Part shown: one piece after another, positions 50,613 to 60,675 of the stretch
How positions within the stretch are numbered: position 1 is the first letter of the stretch
Layout of the letters: every line of letters begins with the position of its first letter
Assembly: GCF_021502575.1 (NCBI RefSeq)
Contig: NZ_JAKFGN010000002.1
Location: forward strand, 682,001-746,000
DNA: 64,000 nt
Direction: 5' to 3'
Origin: Bradyrhizobium sp. G127
GTDB taxonomy: Bacteria > Pseudomonadota > Alphaproteobacteria > Rhizobiales > Xanthobacteraceae
Translations under genes and position numbers: made by a program
The notes under the pieces: generated by a model
The model's database searches: none
What the model saw: only the letters and a program-made list of their open reading frames with translations
Told to the model about the DNA's origin: nothing

Positions 50613-51053
50613 TTACCGATACACCTTCGCCGGATCGAACACCTTGTCAGCATCGACGAAGGTCAGCTTCGCGCCACCATCTTCGTTCTTTACCGCGCGA
50701 TAGAAACATGAGCGCCGCCCGGTGTGGCAGGCAGCGCCCGTCTGCTCGACGCGAATCCATACTGCGTCCTGGTCGCAGTCCATCCGCATCTCGAGGACGC
50801 GCTGGACATGTCCCGAGCTCTCCCCCTTCTTCCAGAGCGATTTGCGCGAGCGGCTGTAGTACCAGCCCTCCCCGGTCTCGATGGTCTTGCGCAATGCCTC
50901 TTCGTTCATGTGCGCAACCATCAGCACGTCGCCGCTGGCGGCGTCGGTGGCCACGCAGGTCACGAGTCCGGATGCGTCGAACTTGGGCCGAAAAGCCAGC
51001 CCTTCCTCGATGTCGTGGGAATGCGAGTGTGAAGTCACGGATTCGGCTTTCAT
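50613..51053 (-). CDS. hisI: Phosphoribosyl-AMP cyclohydrolase
   Basis: 146 residues. Third step of histidine synthesis, opening the adenine ring of PR-AMP. Zinc and magnesium ligands are visible in [20 protein letters not shown] followed by RRSCFY. The stretch [20 protein letters not shown] and [19 protein letters not shown] is the family hallmark. The N-terminal 15 residues are His/Ser-rich and variable. 34 bp separate it from folE in the same direction. Confidence 0.96.
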   Translation of the reverse strand: MKAESVTSHSHSHDIEEGLAFRPKFDASGLVTCVATDAASGDVLMVAHMNEEALRKTIETGEGWYYSRSRKSLWKKGESSGHVQRVLEMRMDCDQDAVWIRVEQTGAACHTGRRSCFYRAVKNEDGGAKLTFVDADKVFDPAKVYR

Positions 51054-51087
51054 TCAGAGGGCGGAGGCCGCGCCCCTGAAGGAAGCG

Positions 51088-51756
51088 CTAGACCCCGCGA
51101 ACCATGTTGAGGAAACGGGCCTGTTCGTCAGGATTATCATGAAACACGCCGGTGAAACGCGTCGTCAGCGTCTTGGCGCCTTCCTTGGCGATGCCGCGCA
51201 CCGACATGCAGGTGTGCTCGGCTTCCATCACCACCGCAACACCGCGCGGCTTGAGGATGGCGTTGATCGCACCGGCCACCTGCGCGGTCAGATGTTCCTG
51301 CGTTTGCAGGCGGTGGGCGTAGGCATCGACCAGCCGCGCCAGCTTCGACAGGCCGACCACGCGGTCCACCGGGGCGTAAGCGATATGCGCCTTGCCGTAG
51401 AACGGCATGACGTGATGCTCGCAATGCGAATGGAAGTTGATGTCGCGGATCAGCACGAAATCGTCATAGCCCGCCGTCTCGCCGAAGGTGCGGTCGAGGA
51501 TCTCGGCGGGGCACTGGGCGTAGCCCTGGAACAGTTCGTCATAAGCCTCCACCATGCGGCGCGGCGTATCGAGCAGGCCTTCGCGCTCGACGTTCTCGCC
51601 GATGTAGGCCAGCAGCGTTTTCACCGCCGCCTCGGCCTCGTCGCGCGACGGGCGGACCAGATCGGGATTGAGGGCCGACGCCATATAGTCGGAAGCAGGA
51701 ATTTCGGATTTTTCCGCCGGCTTGCCGGTTCGGATCGGCTTGATGATCGCGTCCAT
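51088..51756 (-). CDS. folE: GTP cyclohydrolase I
   Basis: 222 residues. Turns GTP into 7,8-dihydroneopterin triphosphate for folate. The zinc-binding region is [20 protein letters not shown] (Cys and His pair), followed by [20 protein letters not shown], and [18 protein letters not shown] with the second Cys. RFLNMVRGV forms the C-terminus. It is divergent from the IscU-like gene across 252 bp. Confidence 0.97.
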   Translation of the reverse strand: MDAIIKPIRTGKPAEKSEIPASDYMASALNPDLVRPSRDEAEAAVKTLLAYIGENVEREGLLDTPRRMVEAYDELFQGYAQCPAEILDRTFGETAGYDDFVLIRDINFHSHCEHHVMPFYGKAHIAYAPVDRVVGLSKLARLVDAYAHRLQTQEHLTAQVAGAINAILKPRGVAVVMEAEHTCMSVRGIAKEGAKTLTTRFTGVFHDNPDEQARFLNMVRGV

Positions 51757-51845
51757 GTCGTCTCCGTTCGACCGGCCCCGTCGTCGGTATCAGGGCCGGA
51801 GTGTCACCGGTCAGCCGCAGCGGCCTGTCGCCGCCGGACGCCTTC

Positions 51846-51924
51846 CTGCATGATTGCAGCAAATCCGGGAAAAAACCGTCTATATTTCCCGCATTGCTGA
51901 AATGCAGGCGGTTTATTCCTGCAT
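51846..51924. promoter_or_regulatory. Two dyads in the folE / IscU-like divergent region
   Basis: CTGCA-TGAT-TGCAG (51846-51859) and ATGCAGG-N9-CCTGCAT (51902-51924) share the core CTGCA. They could be sites for a metal-responsive repressor of the Fur/Mur kind or similar, which is weak inference. A TATATAG at 51935-51941 may be a -10 for the plus-strand gene. Confidence 0.35.
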
Positions 51925-52008
51925 CCGGGTCATTATATAGGTTCCAGAACACGACCGCCAAGAGCGGCAGACCGGTAACGGTCTTATGCAGGAGCGATTT
52001 CGCCCGCC

Positions 52009-52464
52009 ATGCTGAACGACATCTACAACAAGAAAATCATCGAACTGGCCGGCAATATACCCCGTCTCGGGCGGCTTCCCGACCCGGACGCCTCGGCCAC
52101 AGCCCATTCCAAGCTGTGCGGCTCGACCGTCAAGGTCGACGTCAAGATGAAGGACGGCGTGGTCAGCGATTTCGCCCACGACGTCAAGGCCTGCGCACTG
52201 GGACAGGCCTCCTCCTCTATCATGGCCCGCCATGTGATCGGCGCGAACGCCGCTGAGCTTCGCGAGTTGCGCGAAACCGTGCGCAAGATGCTCAAGGAAA
52301 ACGGCGCGCCGCCCGACGGCAAATGGGCGGATGTTGCGATGCTGGAACCGGTGCGTGACTACAAGGCGCGCCACGCTTCCACCATGCTGACCTTCGATGC
52401 GGTGGTGGATGCCGTGGGCCAGATCGAGGCCAAGGCAGGCGCTCTCGCCCCTGCGCAGAGCTAA
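52009..52464 (+). CDS. IscU/NifU-like scaffold protein lacking the third ligand cysteine
   Basis: 151 residues. The fold is that of Fe-S scaffolds: LCGSTVKVDVKMKDGVV with Cys37 and FAHDVKACALGQASSSIMAR with Cys62. The position of the third cluster ligand in IscU/SufU is occupied by RHASTML (residues 121-127), with Ala and Ser but no Cys. A stable cluster on one monomer is therefore unlikely, and it may act as a transfer or regulatory homologue. An ATG begins MLNDIYNKKIIELAGNIPRL. It stands alone and yidD lies downstream. Confidence 0.85.
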   Translation: MLNDIYNKKIIELAGNIPRLGRLPDPDASATAHSKLCGSTVKVDVKMKDGVVSDFAHDVKACALGQASSSIMARHVIGANAAELRELRETVRKMLKENGAPPDGKWADVAMLEPVRDYKARHASTMLTFDAVVDAVGQIEAKAGALAPAQS

Positions 52465-52470
52465 GACGAG

Positions 52471-53382
52471 TTACTTCCGGTCAGATAGCGCAGCCGCGCT
52501 ACCGGTCGGGGCCGTCGCCTCGGCCGTCTTTGTAACCGGGGGCAACGAGTTCTTCTCCGACACGATCACGCTCGGAACGCGATCCTGCACCGCTTTCGGC
52601 GCTGCGGTTCCGACCGCGGTGTCCGAGGGCTTCCTCATATCCGCAACAGCGTCCAGCGTGACAAGATTGGTCAGGCGCAATTCCTCGACCGACAGTTGAT
52701 GCAGCGGCTCCCACGGCGGCACGCTCAGAGCCAGCGACAGCAGGTCCCCGGTACCGCCCATATCGAAGGTGTATTTCGCCAGCCGCCCGATGTCGCGCTC
52801 CACGATCATCATGTCGTCTGCCGAATAATTCGCGGCCTTGGCATCGTCGGCGCGGTCGCCCATCCAGATCTGATGCACGCGCACCCGTGCGCCGTCGGGT
52901 ACAATGCGCGTGTTGCCCGATAGCAGCAGGAACACGCACATCGATTCGCAATAGGCGTCCGGTGTGACGTCTCGCGCGAGGCCGCTAGGACCTTGTCTTT
53001 CGATCACGATGCCGACGGTGGTGCGCAGCCCGAGACCGCGCCACCGCCGCCCGAGCGTGATCGCGTCCAGCACCGACCCGCCGCTGGAATCGAGAACGAC
53101 GGTGGCGCCCTTGAGGTTACGGCCTGCCGAGAATTCCTCGAACTTCGCCGGCGTTTCAGCGGTGATGACGCCGACCGCTCCGATCCAGCCGGTGCAGTCC
53201 TGCGCACATGCGGCATCGGCCTCGTGCCATTTGAAAGTCATCGGGAGTTTGCGTTCTTCGAGAGTGGTCGCGGCCCGCACCGTACCGCCGAGCATGGCGG
53301 AGCCCGGCAGGACCAGACAAATGGCAGCGGCGGCGCAAAGTCCCGCCCAGCCGCGCAAAGATAGCGACCTCACGACAGACAA
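52471..53382 (-). CDS. Exported ClpP/crotonase-fold protein (COG3904-like)
   Basis: 303 residues. The signal peptide or anchor lies near 10-38. Then comes a crotonase-like core: GATVVLDSSGGSVLDAITLG with the Ser-Gly-Gly turn, DAYCESMCVFLLLSGNTRIV with two Cys, and ARVRVHQIWMGDRADD with the histidine. This resembles the predicted periplasmic peptidase-like family COG3904. It is convergent with the IscU-like gene (6 bp apart). A real protease activity is not shown by sequence. Confidence 0.72.
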   Translation of the reverse strand: MSVVRSLSLRGWAGLCAAAAICLVLPGSAMLGGTVRAATTLEERKLPMTFKWHEADAACAQDCTGWIGAVGVITAETPAKFEEFSAGRNLKGATVVLDSSGGSVLDAITLGRRWRGLGLRTTVGIVIERQGPSGLARDVTPDAYCESMCVFLLLSGNTRIVPDGARVRVHQIWMGDRADDAKAANYSADDMMIVERDIGRLAKYTFDMGGTGDLLSLALSVPPWEPLHQLSVEELRLTNLVTLDAVADMRKPSDTAVGTAAPKAVQDRVPSVIVSEKNSLPPVTKTAEATAPTGSAAALSDRK

Positions 53383-53652
53383 TCTGGTTCCTTCCCCGCC
53401 ACAATCGACAACGGCATCGGCCCCAAACCACGAGACGAATCTGTCACATGGTTGTTATGGAAAGCGTAACGGCGGCGGGAATCCGCGTCCATGCGACTTT
53501 TGCTGCGACGCAGTCAAAATCGTGCGATAAGTCGCGCAGTGTGGCGCGAAAGACAACACGGCACGGTTCCCAGCGCAGGAACTCATCAGAAGACCGCCGC
53601 CAATCCCAGCAAGCGCCGACAAATCCGGCATGAGATTCGCCAAGGCAGCGAT

Positions 53653-53994
53653 ATGAAACATTCGGCCCGATGCCCTGATTGCGCCGGCACGGTTCAGAAC
53701 CTGCCGCGCAATGCCGGCCGCGGCATGATCTGGATCTACCGTCACACGCTGTCGCCGCTGGTCGGCTTCAACTGCCGCCACCTGCCGACCTGCTCCGTCT
53801 ATGGCGACGAGGCGATCGCGCGGTACGGGCTGTGGGCCGGCGGCTGGATGACGCTGGCGCGCCTGCTGCGCTGTCAGCCGTGGGGCACGTCGGGCATAGA
53901 CAACGTGCCGAATACAATCTCTGCGAACGCGCGCTGGTATCTGCCATGGCGTTACGCGCGCTGGCGCGGCGTGAACGATAGTTCAGAAAACTAA
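53653..53994 (+). CDS. yidD: Membrane protein insertion efficiency factor YidD
   Basis: 113 residues. The core GMIWIYRHTLSPLVGFNCRH and LPTCSVYGDEAIARYG is the YidD signature with its three cysteines, and an amphipathic N-terminal helix binds the membrane. This copy has an extra N-terminal CPDC motif. YidD helps YidC insert proteins. Its last 4 bp overlap the end of the convergent MFS gene. The 54-codon upstream extension is not supported. Confidence 0.93.
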   Translation: MKHSARCPDCAGTVQNLPRNAGRGMIWIYRHTLSPLVGFNCRHLPTCSVYGDEAIARYGLWAGGWMTLARLLRCQPWGTSGIDNVPNTISANARWYLPWRYARWRGVNDSSEN

Positions 53995-55127
53995 AGCGCG
54001 CGACGCGTGAGAATAACCGAGCCGAGCGCGAGCGCGAGGAAGACGATGCCGACATAACCGATCGCGTAATACAACTCGTGGGCGAAGAACACGCCGCCGA
54101 TCCCCGAGCCGATCGCCTGACCGATGTAAAGCCCGGATGTATTCAGAGAGACGGTCGCGCTGGCAAACATCGGCGCCGCTCCCGCGAGGCGGACCTGCTG
54201 CATCGAGTTGGTGGACGCAAAGGAAAATCCCCACACGAACATCGAGGCCAGCATCGCCGGGACATAGCCCGCCCCCAGCGTCCACATGGTGATGCCGAGC
54301 AGCAGCAGCGACATCATGGTCAGCGATGTGCGATAGGCGCCCCATGTATCGACCACGCGGCTGGCGATGACGTTGCCGACAAATCCCATGACGCCGTAAA
54401 TGCCGAATGCGATCACCGCCAGTTCGGAGCTGCCGCCGAGCTTGCCGAACAGCGGCCCGAGATAGGTGAATACCGCGAACTGTCCCGAGGTCTGCAACAC
54501 AGTGATCAGCAGCAGCAGCATGATCAGCGGATTGCGCGCGAGTTCGCCCCATGTCCTCAAATGGACAGGTGCGCCCTCCAGCCCGGCCGGAATGCGCCAG
54601 ATCAGCAGCGCGAGATTCAGCAGCGCGATGACGCCGATGCCGCCATAGGCCACGCGCCAGCCGATGTGATGCGCGACATAAGCAATCAACGGCAGACCCA
54701 CCGCCAGCGCCAGCGACCAGCCGAGAAACACATATGACATCGTGCTGCCGCGCCGCTCCGGCGGCACCATCATCGCGGCCGTGCCGGCTGCCTGCGGCGT
54801 GAACAGCGCCGCGACCGCAAGCATGACAAGCCGGACCGCCATCAGCGTCGCGTAGCTTGGCGCGAGCATGGATGCGAACTGCGCGGCGGCCATGATCGCC
54901 ACCGTCGCCGACAACAGGATTCGCCGGTCGAACCGGCTGGTCAGCCACGCCGACACCGGCGAGCCGATACACAGCACGATCGCACCGAAGGTGATGAGCA
55001 GACCCGTTTCGTGAATCGAAACGCCGAATTCACGCGACAATTCCGGCAGCATGCCCGCCGGGGCGAGGATGCTCGCGCCGGTGACGAAATTGCCGAGCAT
55101 CAGGGATGTGGGGGCGAAGCGTTTCAC
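53991..55127 (-). CDS. Major facilitator superfamily transporter
   Basis: 378 residues, 12 membrane helices. The loop between helices 2 and 3 holds SPVSAWLTSRFDRRILL, the DxxxRxGRR-like MFS motif A in a variant form. The motif GWRVAYGGIGVIALLNLALL and the second half (GELARNPLIMLLLLITVLQT) match the arabinose/multidrug efflux branch (DHA1). Substrate unknown. Single gene, convergent with yidD. Confidence 0.87.
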   Translation of the reverse strand: MKRFAPTSLMLGNFVTGASILAPAGMLPELSREFGVSIHETGLLITFGAIVLCIGSPVSAWLTSRFDRRILLSATVAIMAAAQFASMLAPSYATLMAVRLVMLAVAALFTPQAAGTAAMMVPPERRGSTMSYVFLGWSLALAVGLPLIAYVAHHIGWRVAYGGIGVIALLNLALLIWRIPAGLEGAPVHLRTWGELARNPLIMLLLLITVLQTSGQFAVFTYLGPLFGKLGGSSELAVIAFGIYGVMGFVGNVIASRVVDTWGAYRTSLTMMSLLLLGITMWTLGAGYVPAMLASMFVWGFSFASTNSMQQVRLAGAAPMFASATVSLNTSGLYIGQAIGSGIGGVFFAHELYYAIGYVGIVFLALALGSVILTRRAL

Positions 55128-55292
55128 GCTGCGTTGTTAGCAGACAGCCGGTTTAATGCAACTGCATGAAAGCCATGTCGAGACGGCTGCACCGGGCAGG
55201 AACTGCCGATTGCACCGCCCGAATCCGCTGCTATACAACGCTCCTACCGCTTACCTGCGCCCGTTCGCAGGAGTGAGCCACAGGAGAATGAC

Positions 55293-57329
55293 ATGCCCGA
55301 TCAAAATCCCCCCGCGCCCGGATTGAAGTACAGCCTCGCCAATCTCAAGCCCGTCGAAACCAACAAGGTGACCGTCACCTTCCCGGACGGCGCGCAGCGC
55401 GAATTCCCGAAAAACACAACCGGCCTCGACATCGCCAAGGGCATCTCGCCCTCGCTGGCCAAGCGCACCGTTGCGATGGCGCTGGACGGCGTCGTCAGCG
55501 ACCTTGCCGATCCGATCGCGCATGACGCGAAAATCGAGTTCATCAACCGCGAAGATCCGCGCGCGCTGGAATTGATCCGGCATGACGCCGCGCATGTGCT
55601 GGCGGAAGCCGTGCAGGCGCTGTGGCCCGGCACCCAAGTTACCATCGGCCCGGTAATCGACAACGGTTTCTATTACGACTTCTTCCGCAACGAGCCATTC
55701 ACGCCGGAAGATTTCGCCGCCATCGAAAAGAAGATGCGCGAGATCATCGCGAAGGATAAGCCCTTCACCAAGGAAGTGTGGACGCGCGACCAGACCAAGC
55801 AGGTCTTCAGCGACAATGGCGAGATGTTCAAGGTCGAACTGCTCGACGCGATTCCTGCCGACCAGCAAATCAAGATCTACAAACAGGGCGACTGGTTCGA
55901 TCTCTGCCGCGGCCCACACATGACCTCCACCGGCAAGGTCGGAAACGCCTTCAAGCTGATGAAGGTCGCCGGCGCCTACTGGCGTGGCGACAGCAACAAC
56001 CCGATGCTGACGCGCATCTACGGCACGGCGTTCGCCAAGCAGGAAGAACTCGACGCTTACCTCAAGCAGCTTGAGGAAGCCGAGAAGCGCGACCATCGCC
56101 GCCTGGGACGCGAGATGGACCTGTTCCATTTTCAGGAAGAGGGCCCCGGCGTCGTGTTCTGGCACGCCAAGGGCTGGACGCTGTTTCAGGCGATCATCGC
56201 CTACATGCGCCGCCGCCTCGCCGGCGACTACGACGAAGTCAACGCGCCGCAGATGCTCGACAAGTCGCTTTGGGAGACTTCAGGCCACTGGGAGTGGTAC
56301 CGCGAGAACATGTTCGCGGCGCAGTCGGCCGGTGACGAGGCGGAAGACAAGCGCTGGTTCGCGATCAAGCCGATGAACTGTCCGGGCCATGTGCTGATCT
56401 TCAAGCACGGCCTGAAGAGCTATCGCGAACTGCCGATCCGGCTTGCCGAGTTCGGCATCGTGCATCGCTACGAGCCGTCGGGCGCGATGCACGGGCTGAT
56501 GCGCGTGCGCGGCTTCACGCAGGACGACGCCCATGTTTTCTGTACCGAGGATCAGCTCGCCGCCGAATGCCTCAAGATCAACGACCTGATCCTGTCGACC
56601 TATGAGGATTTCGGTTTTGTCGGCGAACTGACGGTGAAGCTCTCGACGCGGCCGGAGAAGCGCGTCGGCACCGACGCCAACTGGGATCACGCCGAAGGCG
56701 TCATGGCCAAGGTGCTCGAACAGATCGCGGCGCAAGGCCACAACCGCATCAAGACCTCGATCAATCCGGGCGAAGGCGCCTTCTACGGGCCGAAGTTCGA
56801 ATACGTGCTGCGCGACGCCATCGGCCGCGAATGGCAGTGCGGCACCACGCAGGTGGACTTCAACCTGCCCGGCCGTTTCGGCGCGTTCTATATCGACGAT
56901 CACTCCAACAAGGTGACGCCGGTGATGGTCCATCGCGCCATCTGCGGCTCGCTGGAGCGCTTCACCGGCATCCTGATCGAGCATTTCGCGGGCCACTTCC
57001 CGCTCTGGCTCGCACCCACTCAGGCCGTGGTGACCACCATCACCTCCGACGGCGACGATTACGCGCGCGAAGTGCTCGCCGCCTGCCGCAAGGCCGGGCT
57101 GCGTGCCGAGATCGATCTTCGCAACGAGAAGATCAACTACAAGGTGCGCGAGCACTCGCTGGCGAAGGTGCCGGCGCTGCTCGTGGTCGGCAAGAAGGAA
57201 GCCGAAAACCGCGCGGTCTCGATCCGCCGTCTCGGCAGCGAGGGCCAGACCGTGCTGTCGCTCGACGAGGCGCTCAAGACGCTGACCTACGAAGCGATGC
57301 CGCCGGACCTGAAGCGGGCCAACGCCTGA
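55293..57329 (+). CDS. thrS: Threonyl-tRNA synthetase
   Basis: 678 residues, full length: TGS domain (about 20-85), editing domain with [11 protein letters not shown], class II catalytic core with [20 protein letters not shown] (zinc Cys and His) and [20 protein letters not shown], and the C-terminal anticodon-binding domain from about 560. It charges tRNA-Thr, and one such tRNA gene (anticodon TGT) is at 36.4 kb. AGGAGAATGAC precedes the ATG. A short hairpin lies at 57338-57364 just after the gene, without a T-run. Confidence 0.98.
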   Translation: MPDQNPPAPGLKYSLANLKPVETNKVTVTFPDGAQREFPKNTTGLDIAKGISPSLAKRTVAMALDGVVSDLADPIAHDAKIEFINREDPRALELIRHDAAHVLAEAVQALWPGTQVTIGPVIDNGFYYDFFRNEPFTPEDFAAIEKKMREIIAKDKPFTKEVWTRDQTKQVFSDNGEMFKVELLDAIPADQQIKIYKQGDWFDLCRGPHMTSTGKVGNAFKLMKVAGAYWRGDSNNPMLTRIYGTAFAKQEELDAYLKQLEEAEKRDHRRLGREMDLFHFQEEGPGVVFWHAKGWTLFQAIIAYMRRRLAGDYDEVNAPQMLDKSLWETSGHWEWYRENMFAAQSAGDEAEDKRWFAIKPMNCPGHVLIFKHGLKSYRELPIRLAEFGIVHRYEPSGAMHGLMRVRGFTQDDAHVFCTEDQLAAECLKINDLILSTYEDFGFVGELTVKLSTRPEKRVGTDANWDHAEGVMAKVLEQIAAQGHNRIKTSINPGEGAFYGPKFEYVLRDAIGREWQCGTTQVDFNLPGRFGAFYIDDHSNKVTPVMVHRAICGSLERFTGILIEHFAGHFPLWLAPTQAVVTTITSDGDDYAREVLAACRKAGLRAEIDLRNEKINYKVREHSLAKVPALLVVGKKEAENRAVSIRRLGSEGQTVLSLDEALKTLTYEAMPPDLKRANA

Positions 57330-57447
57330 GTTAGATATGAGGCCTCTTCTTTAGAGACCTCATAAACTGCATGCCTTGTTATCGCGGTTTGAACCTCCGA
57401 TATCAGCGTCGCGCATAGCTGCGGTGTCCCAACAATCCGGATAGACA

Positions 57448-58011
57448 ATGCCCGACGCCCTCGACCTTCTGAAAACGCGCCGCTCGCTGAAGCCGCTCGA
57501 CATGACCGGTCCGGGCCCCTCGCCCGCCGAACTTGAGACCATCCTGACCATCGGCGCGCGCGTGCCCGATCACGGCAAGATGGTGCCGTGGCGCTTTATC
57601 GTGTTCGAGGGCGACGCACGCGCCAAGGCCGGCGAGATATTTGGCAAGGTATTCCGCGCCAAGAATGTCACGGCGACGCCGGACCAGATCGAGGCCGAGA
57701 AGAAGCGCTTTACCCACGCCCCCCTCGTCATCGCCGTGGTCAGCAGAACGGCGAAGCATCCCAAGGTGCCGTCTTGGGAGCAGGAACTGTCGGCGGGCGC
57801 CAGTGCCATGAACATCGTCCATGCCGCGCATGCGCTGGGTTATGTGGCGAACTGGCTGACGGGATGGATGGCGTTCGACCGCGATGTGCTCGATGCGCTG
57901 GGCCTGACGGCGGACGAGAAGATCGCCGGCTTCATCTACATCGGCAAGGCCGAGCGGCCCGCCGAAGACCGTCCGCGTCCCGCGCTCAGCGAGATCGTGA
58001 CGCGATTCTGA
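57448..58011 (+). CDS. Nitroreductase-family FMN oxidoreductase (YdjA-like)
   Basis: 187 residues. The start PDALDLLKTRRSLKPLDMTG and the loop IGARVPDHGKMVPWRFIVFE are the FMN-binding hallmarks of short nitroreductases. AHALGYVANWLTGWMAFDRD and EKIAGFIYIGKAERPAEDRP close the family pattern. It reduces nitro or quinone compounds with NAD(P)H in general. The physiological substrate is not known. Its stop abuts the stop of the convergent GGDEF/EAL gene. Confidence 0.9.
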   Translation: MPDALDLLKTRRSLKPLDMTGPGPSPAELETILTIGARVPDHGKMVPWRFIVFEGDARAKAGEIFGKVFRAKNVTATPDQIEAEKKRFTHAPLVIAVVSRTAKHPKVPSWEQELSAGASAMNIVHAAHALGYVANWLTGWMAFDRDVLDALGLTADEKIAGFIYIGKAERPAEDRPRPALSEIVTRF

Positions 58012-60585
58012 TTACGCCGCCTGTGATGCGCGGTCACCGAACTTGCGCAACAGCGCGTCGATTTCCGAGGCCGGACGGGCGGCGCTGAACAGAAAGCCCT
58101 GCACTTCGGTGCAGCCCTCGGCGCGCAGCCAGTCGAGTTGGTCCACCGTTTCGACGCCCTCGGCGGTGGTCGAGATATTCAGGCTGCGGCCAAGCCCCGA
58201 AATCGCCCGCACGATGGCCACGCTGTCGGGCCGCTCCGCGATGTCGCGCACGAACGACCGGTCGATCTTGATCTTGTCGAAGGGAAAGCTGCGCAGGTAG
58301 CTCAGGCTTGAATAGCCGGTGCCGAAATCATCCATCGAAATGCGCACGCCGAACTCCCGCAACTGATGCAGGATCGCGAGATTGGCCTCGCTGTCCGCAA
58401 GGAAAATGGATTCGGTGATTTCCAGTTCGAGCCGCAGCGGCGACAGGCCCGATTGCGCCAGTGCCGAGAACACGACCTGGGTCAGGTTGCGGCTACGGAA
58501 CTGCGATGGCGACAGGTTGACCGCGACCTTGATGTCCGACGGCCATTTCGCCGCCTGCATACAGGCCTCGCGCAACACCCATTCGCCAAGCGGCACGATC
58601 AGGCCGATATCCTCGGCCACAGGAATGAACTCGGCGGGCGAGATCATGCCCTTGATAGGGTGTTGCCAGCGCAGCAGCGCCTCGAAGGCCACGATGCGGT
58701 CCTGCGCCAGATCGACCAGCGGCTGATAATGTAGTTCGAATTCACCGTTCGCCAGCGCGCGGCGCAGATCGATTTCCATATCGCGGCGCCTTTGCGCGTG
58801 GCGATCCATTTCCTTCTCAAAGAAATGATGCACACCGCCGCCCTCCGACTTGGCGCGATACAGCGCCATGTCGGCATTGCGCAGCAGTTCTTCGCCGCTC
58901 TCGCCGTCACCCGGAGACATCGCGATACCGACGCTGGCGCCGATGACGATCTCAAGGCCGTCAATGTGATATGGCGCGCTCAGCGTCTCGATCATCTGCA
59001 ACGCCTGATCGCTGACGTCGTTCGGCGAAGCATCGGTGGCGAGAATCATCGCAAACTCGTCGCCGCCCAGCCGCGCCACCAGATTGCCGGGATGCAGATC
59101 GCCCGTGAGGCGATCCGCCACCAGTCTCAGCAACCTATCACCCATGGGATGACCGAAGGAGTCGTTGACGTTCTTGAACAGGTCGAGATCGATGCACAGC
59201 ACCGCGACACTGGTGCGGGCGAGACGGCTGCGTTCGAGATCCTGCCGCAACCGGTCCTGGAACATCACGCGGTTCGCAAGATCGGTCAGCGCGTCGTGGT
59301 GCGCCATGTAGGCGACTCGAGCTTCCGCCTTGCGGCGCTCGGTGATGTCGACGGCGGACACCAGAAAGCTGTCGCGTCCCTCGAAGATCACGCGGCGGCC
59401 GAATGTCAGCACCTCGATTTCGCTGCCGTCAGCTTTCAGATGCCGCCAGTTGCGGCCCGACTGATAGACGTCGCCTACCCGGCCGAGCGCGTGAGTGTGT
59501 TCTTCCCATTCGTCTTCCGGCCAGATGTCCTGCAATTTCATCTTCAGGAAGGTGGCCCTGTCGTAGCCATAGTGGCTCACCGCGGCGTCGTTGACGCCGA
59601 GAAAATTTCTTGTCTCGACATCGAACACCCACATCGGCATCGGATTGCTCTCGAACAGCAGCCGGAACGACTGTTCGCGGCGCTTCATGTTCGTCACGTC
59701 AGTCAGCGACAGCGCGATCAGGTCTCCGACCGGCGACGCATTGATCTTCAGCGTGCTGGTGTCGTCACTCACCTCGAACTGGTCAGCCACCCCACCGCCC
59801 ACAATGGCGAACAGCCAGTCGAGAACCAGCGGTGAACACAAGGCATGAGTCCCCGCGCTCAGCCGGCGCCAGCGCAGTTCATCCACGGGCTGCCGAAGCA
59901 AACGCGCGGTGCCCTGATTGAGATGGACAATCTGGAAATCCACCGGCCGGCCTGTGGCGTCCCGGATTGTCGCCAGGGACAGAATTCCGTCGTCGGTGGC
60001 GCAGAAGATCGCGTCGAGCAGATTATACTGGACACCGCGCTTGTTCACGTAGGCGCTGATCATGACGCCGCCCCAGCGTGAAGCGACCGGCAGCGCGAGA
60101 ACGTCGTACACTTGAACAAGACCGTCGCGCACGCAATGCGCCGTCGCGAGATGCGGCTTGCTCGTGCGCCGCGCGCTCGCGACCGCCTCGCCGAGGATCA
60201 GTCCGCAGTCTGGCGGACATCCATCGAGTGGCGTATCCCACACCCTGGTCTCGAGCCATTGCTCGACATAGCGGCCCGCGCGGGAAATCTCGAGTTGCGC
60301 ACCCTTTTCCTTGATGAGCATGACATGATCGGCCAGGCGGCCGAGACTGCCCAGCATGACGTCTTCAAAGAAGGGTAATTCCTTGCCGGGCTTGAGAGCT
60401 GCCTGCCATTTTCGCTTCAACACCGAAACGTCGCTGAACAATTCCGGATCGGACGACTTCTTCAATCTCGCGACGGCTACCACAACGCACCCCACACCAT
60501 CGACACGGCATTCTGTCGTGTCAGTGGCGGCATCCAATGCGCGCACGCTTAAGGCGGCGTAAACGCCGCGGGCCGTTTGGAACAA
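58012..60585 (-). CDS. PAS-GGDEF-EAL protein, cyclic di-GMP turnover
   Basis: 857 residues without membrane spans. An N-terminal PAS-like region (about 75-190), one or two further PAS domains (about 195-420; one with LFESNPMPMWVFDVETRNFL), GGDEF domain with the intact motif GGDEF at 507-511, and EAL domain with EAL at 635-637 and MDDFGTGYSSLSYLRSFPFD further on. Both enzymatic motifs look active, so it could make or break cyclic di-GMP depending on the signal bound by PAS. Convergent with the nitroreductase gene. Confidence 0.92.
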   Translation of the reverse strand: MFQTARGVYAALSVRALDAATDTTECRVDGVGCVVVAVARLKKSSDPELFSDVSVLKRKWQAALKPGKELPFFEDVMLGSLGRLADHVMLIKEKGAQLEISRAGRYVEQWLETRVWDTPLDGCPPDCGLILGEAVASARRTSKPHLATAHCVRDGLVQVYDVLALPVASRWGGVMISAYVNKRGVQYNLLDAIFCATDDGILSLATIRDATGRPVDFQIVHLNQGTARLLRQPVDELRWRRLSAGTHALCSPLVLDWLFAIVGGGVADQFEVSDDTSTLKINASPVGDLIALSLTDVTNMKRREQSFRLLFESNPMPMWVFDVETRNFLGVNDAAVSHYGYDRATFLKMKLQDIWPEDEWEEHTHALGRVGDVYQSGRNWRHLKADGSEIEVLTFGRRVIFEGRDSFLVSAVDITERRKAEARVAYMAHHDALTDLANRVMFQDRLRQDLERSRLARTSVAVLCIDLDLFKNVNDSFGHPMGDRLLRLVADRLTGDLHPGNLVARLGGDEFAMILATDASPNDVSDQALQMIETLSAPYHIDGLEIVIGASVGIAMSPGDGESGEELLRNADMALYRAKSEGGGVHHFFEKEMDRHAQRRRDMEIDLRRALANGEFELHYQPLVDLAQDRIVAFEALLRWQHPIKGMISPAEFIPVAEDIGLIVPLGEWVLREACMQAAKWPSDIKVAVNLSPSQFRSRNLTQVVFSALAQSGLSPLRLELEITESIFLADSEANLAILHQLREFGVRISMDDFGTGYSSLSYLRSFPFDKIKIDRSFVRDIAERPDSVAIVRAISGLGRSLNISTTAEGVETVDQLDWLRAEGCTEVQGFLFSAARPASEIDALLRKFGDRASQAA

Positions 60586-60675
60586 TGCGGGATTTGTGAA
60601 ACTTCTAAGTCGTCTGATGGTTAGCGCGTTTTAGAAACCGTGACGGTTTTGCTACAAGCGCGTGACAGCGCAACA

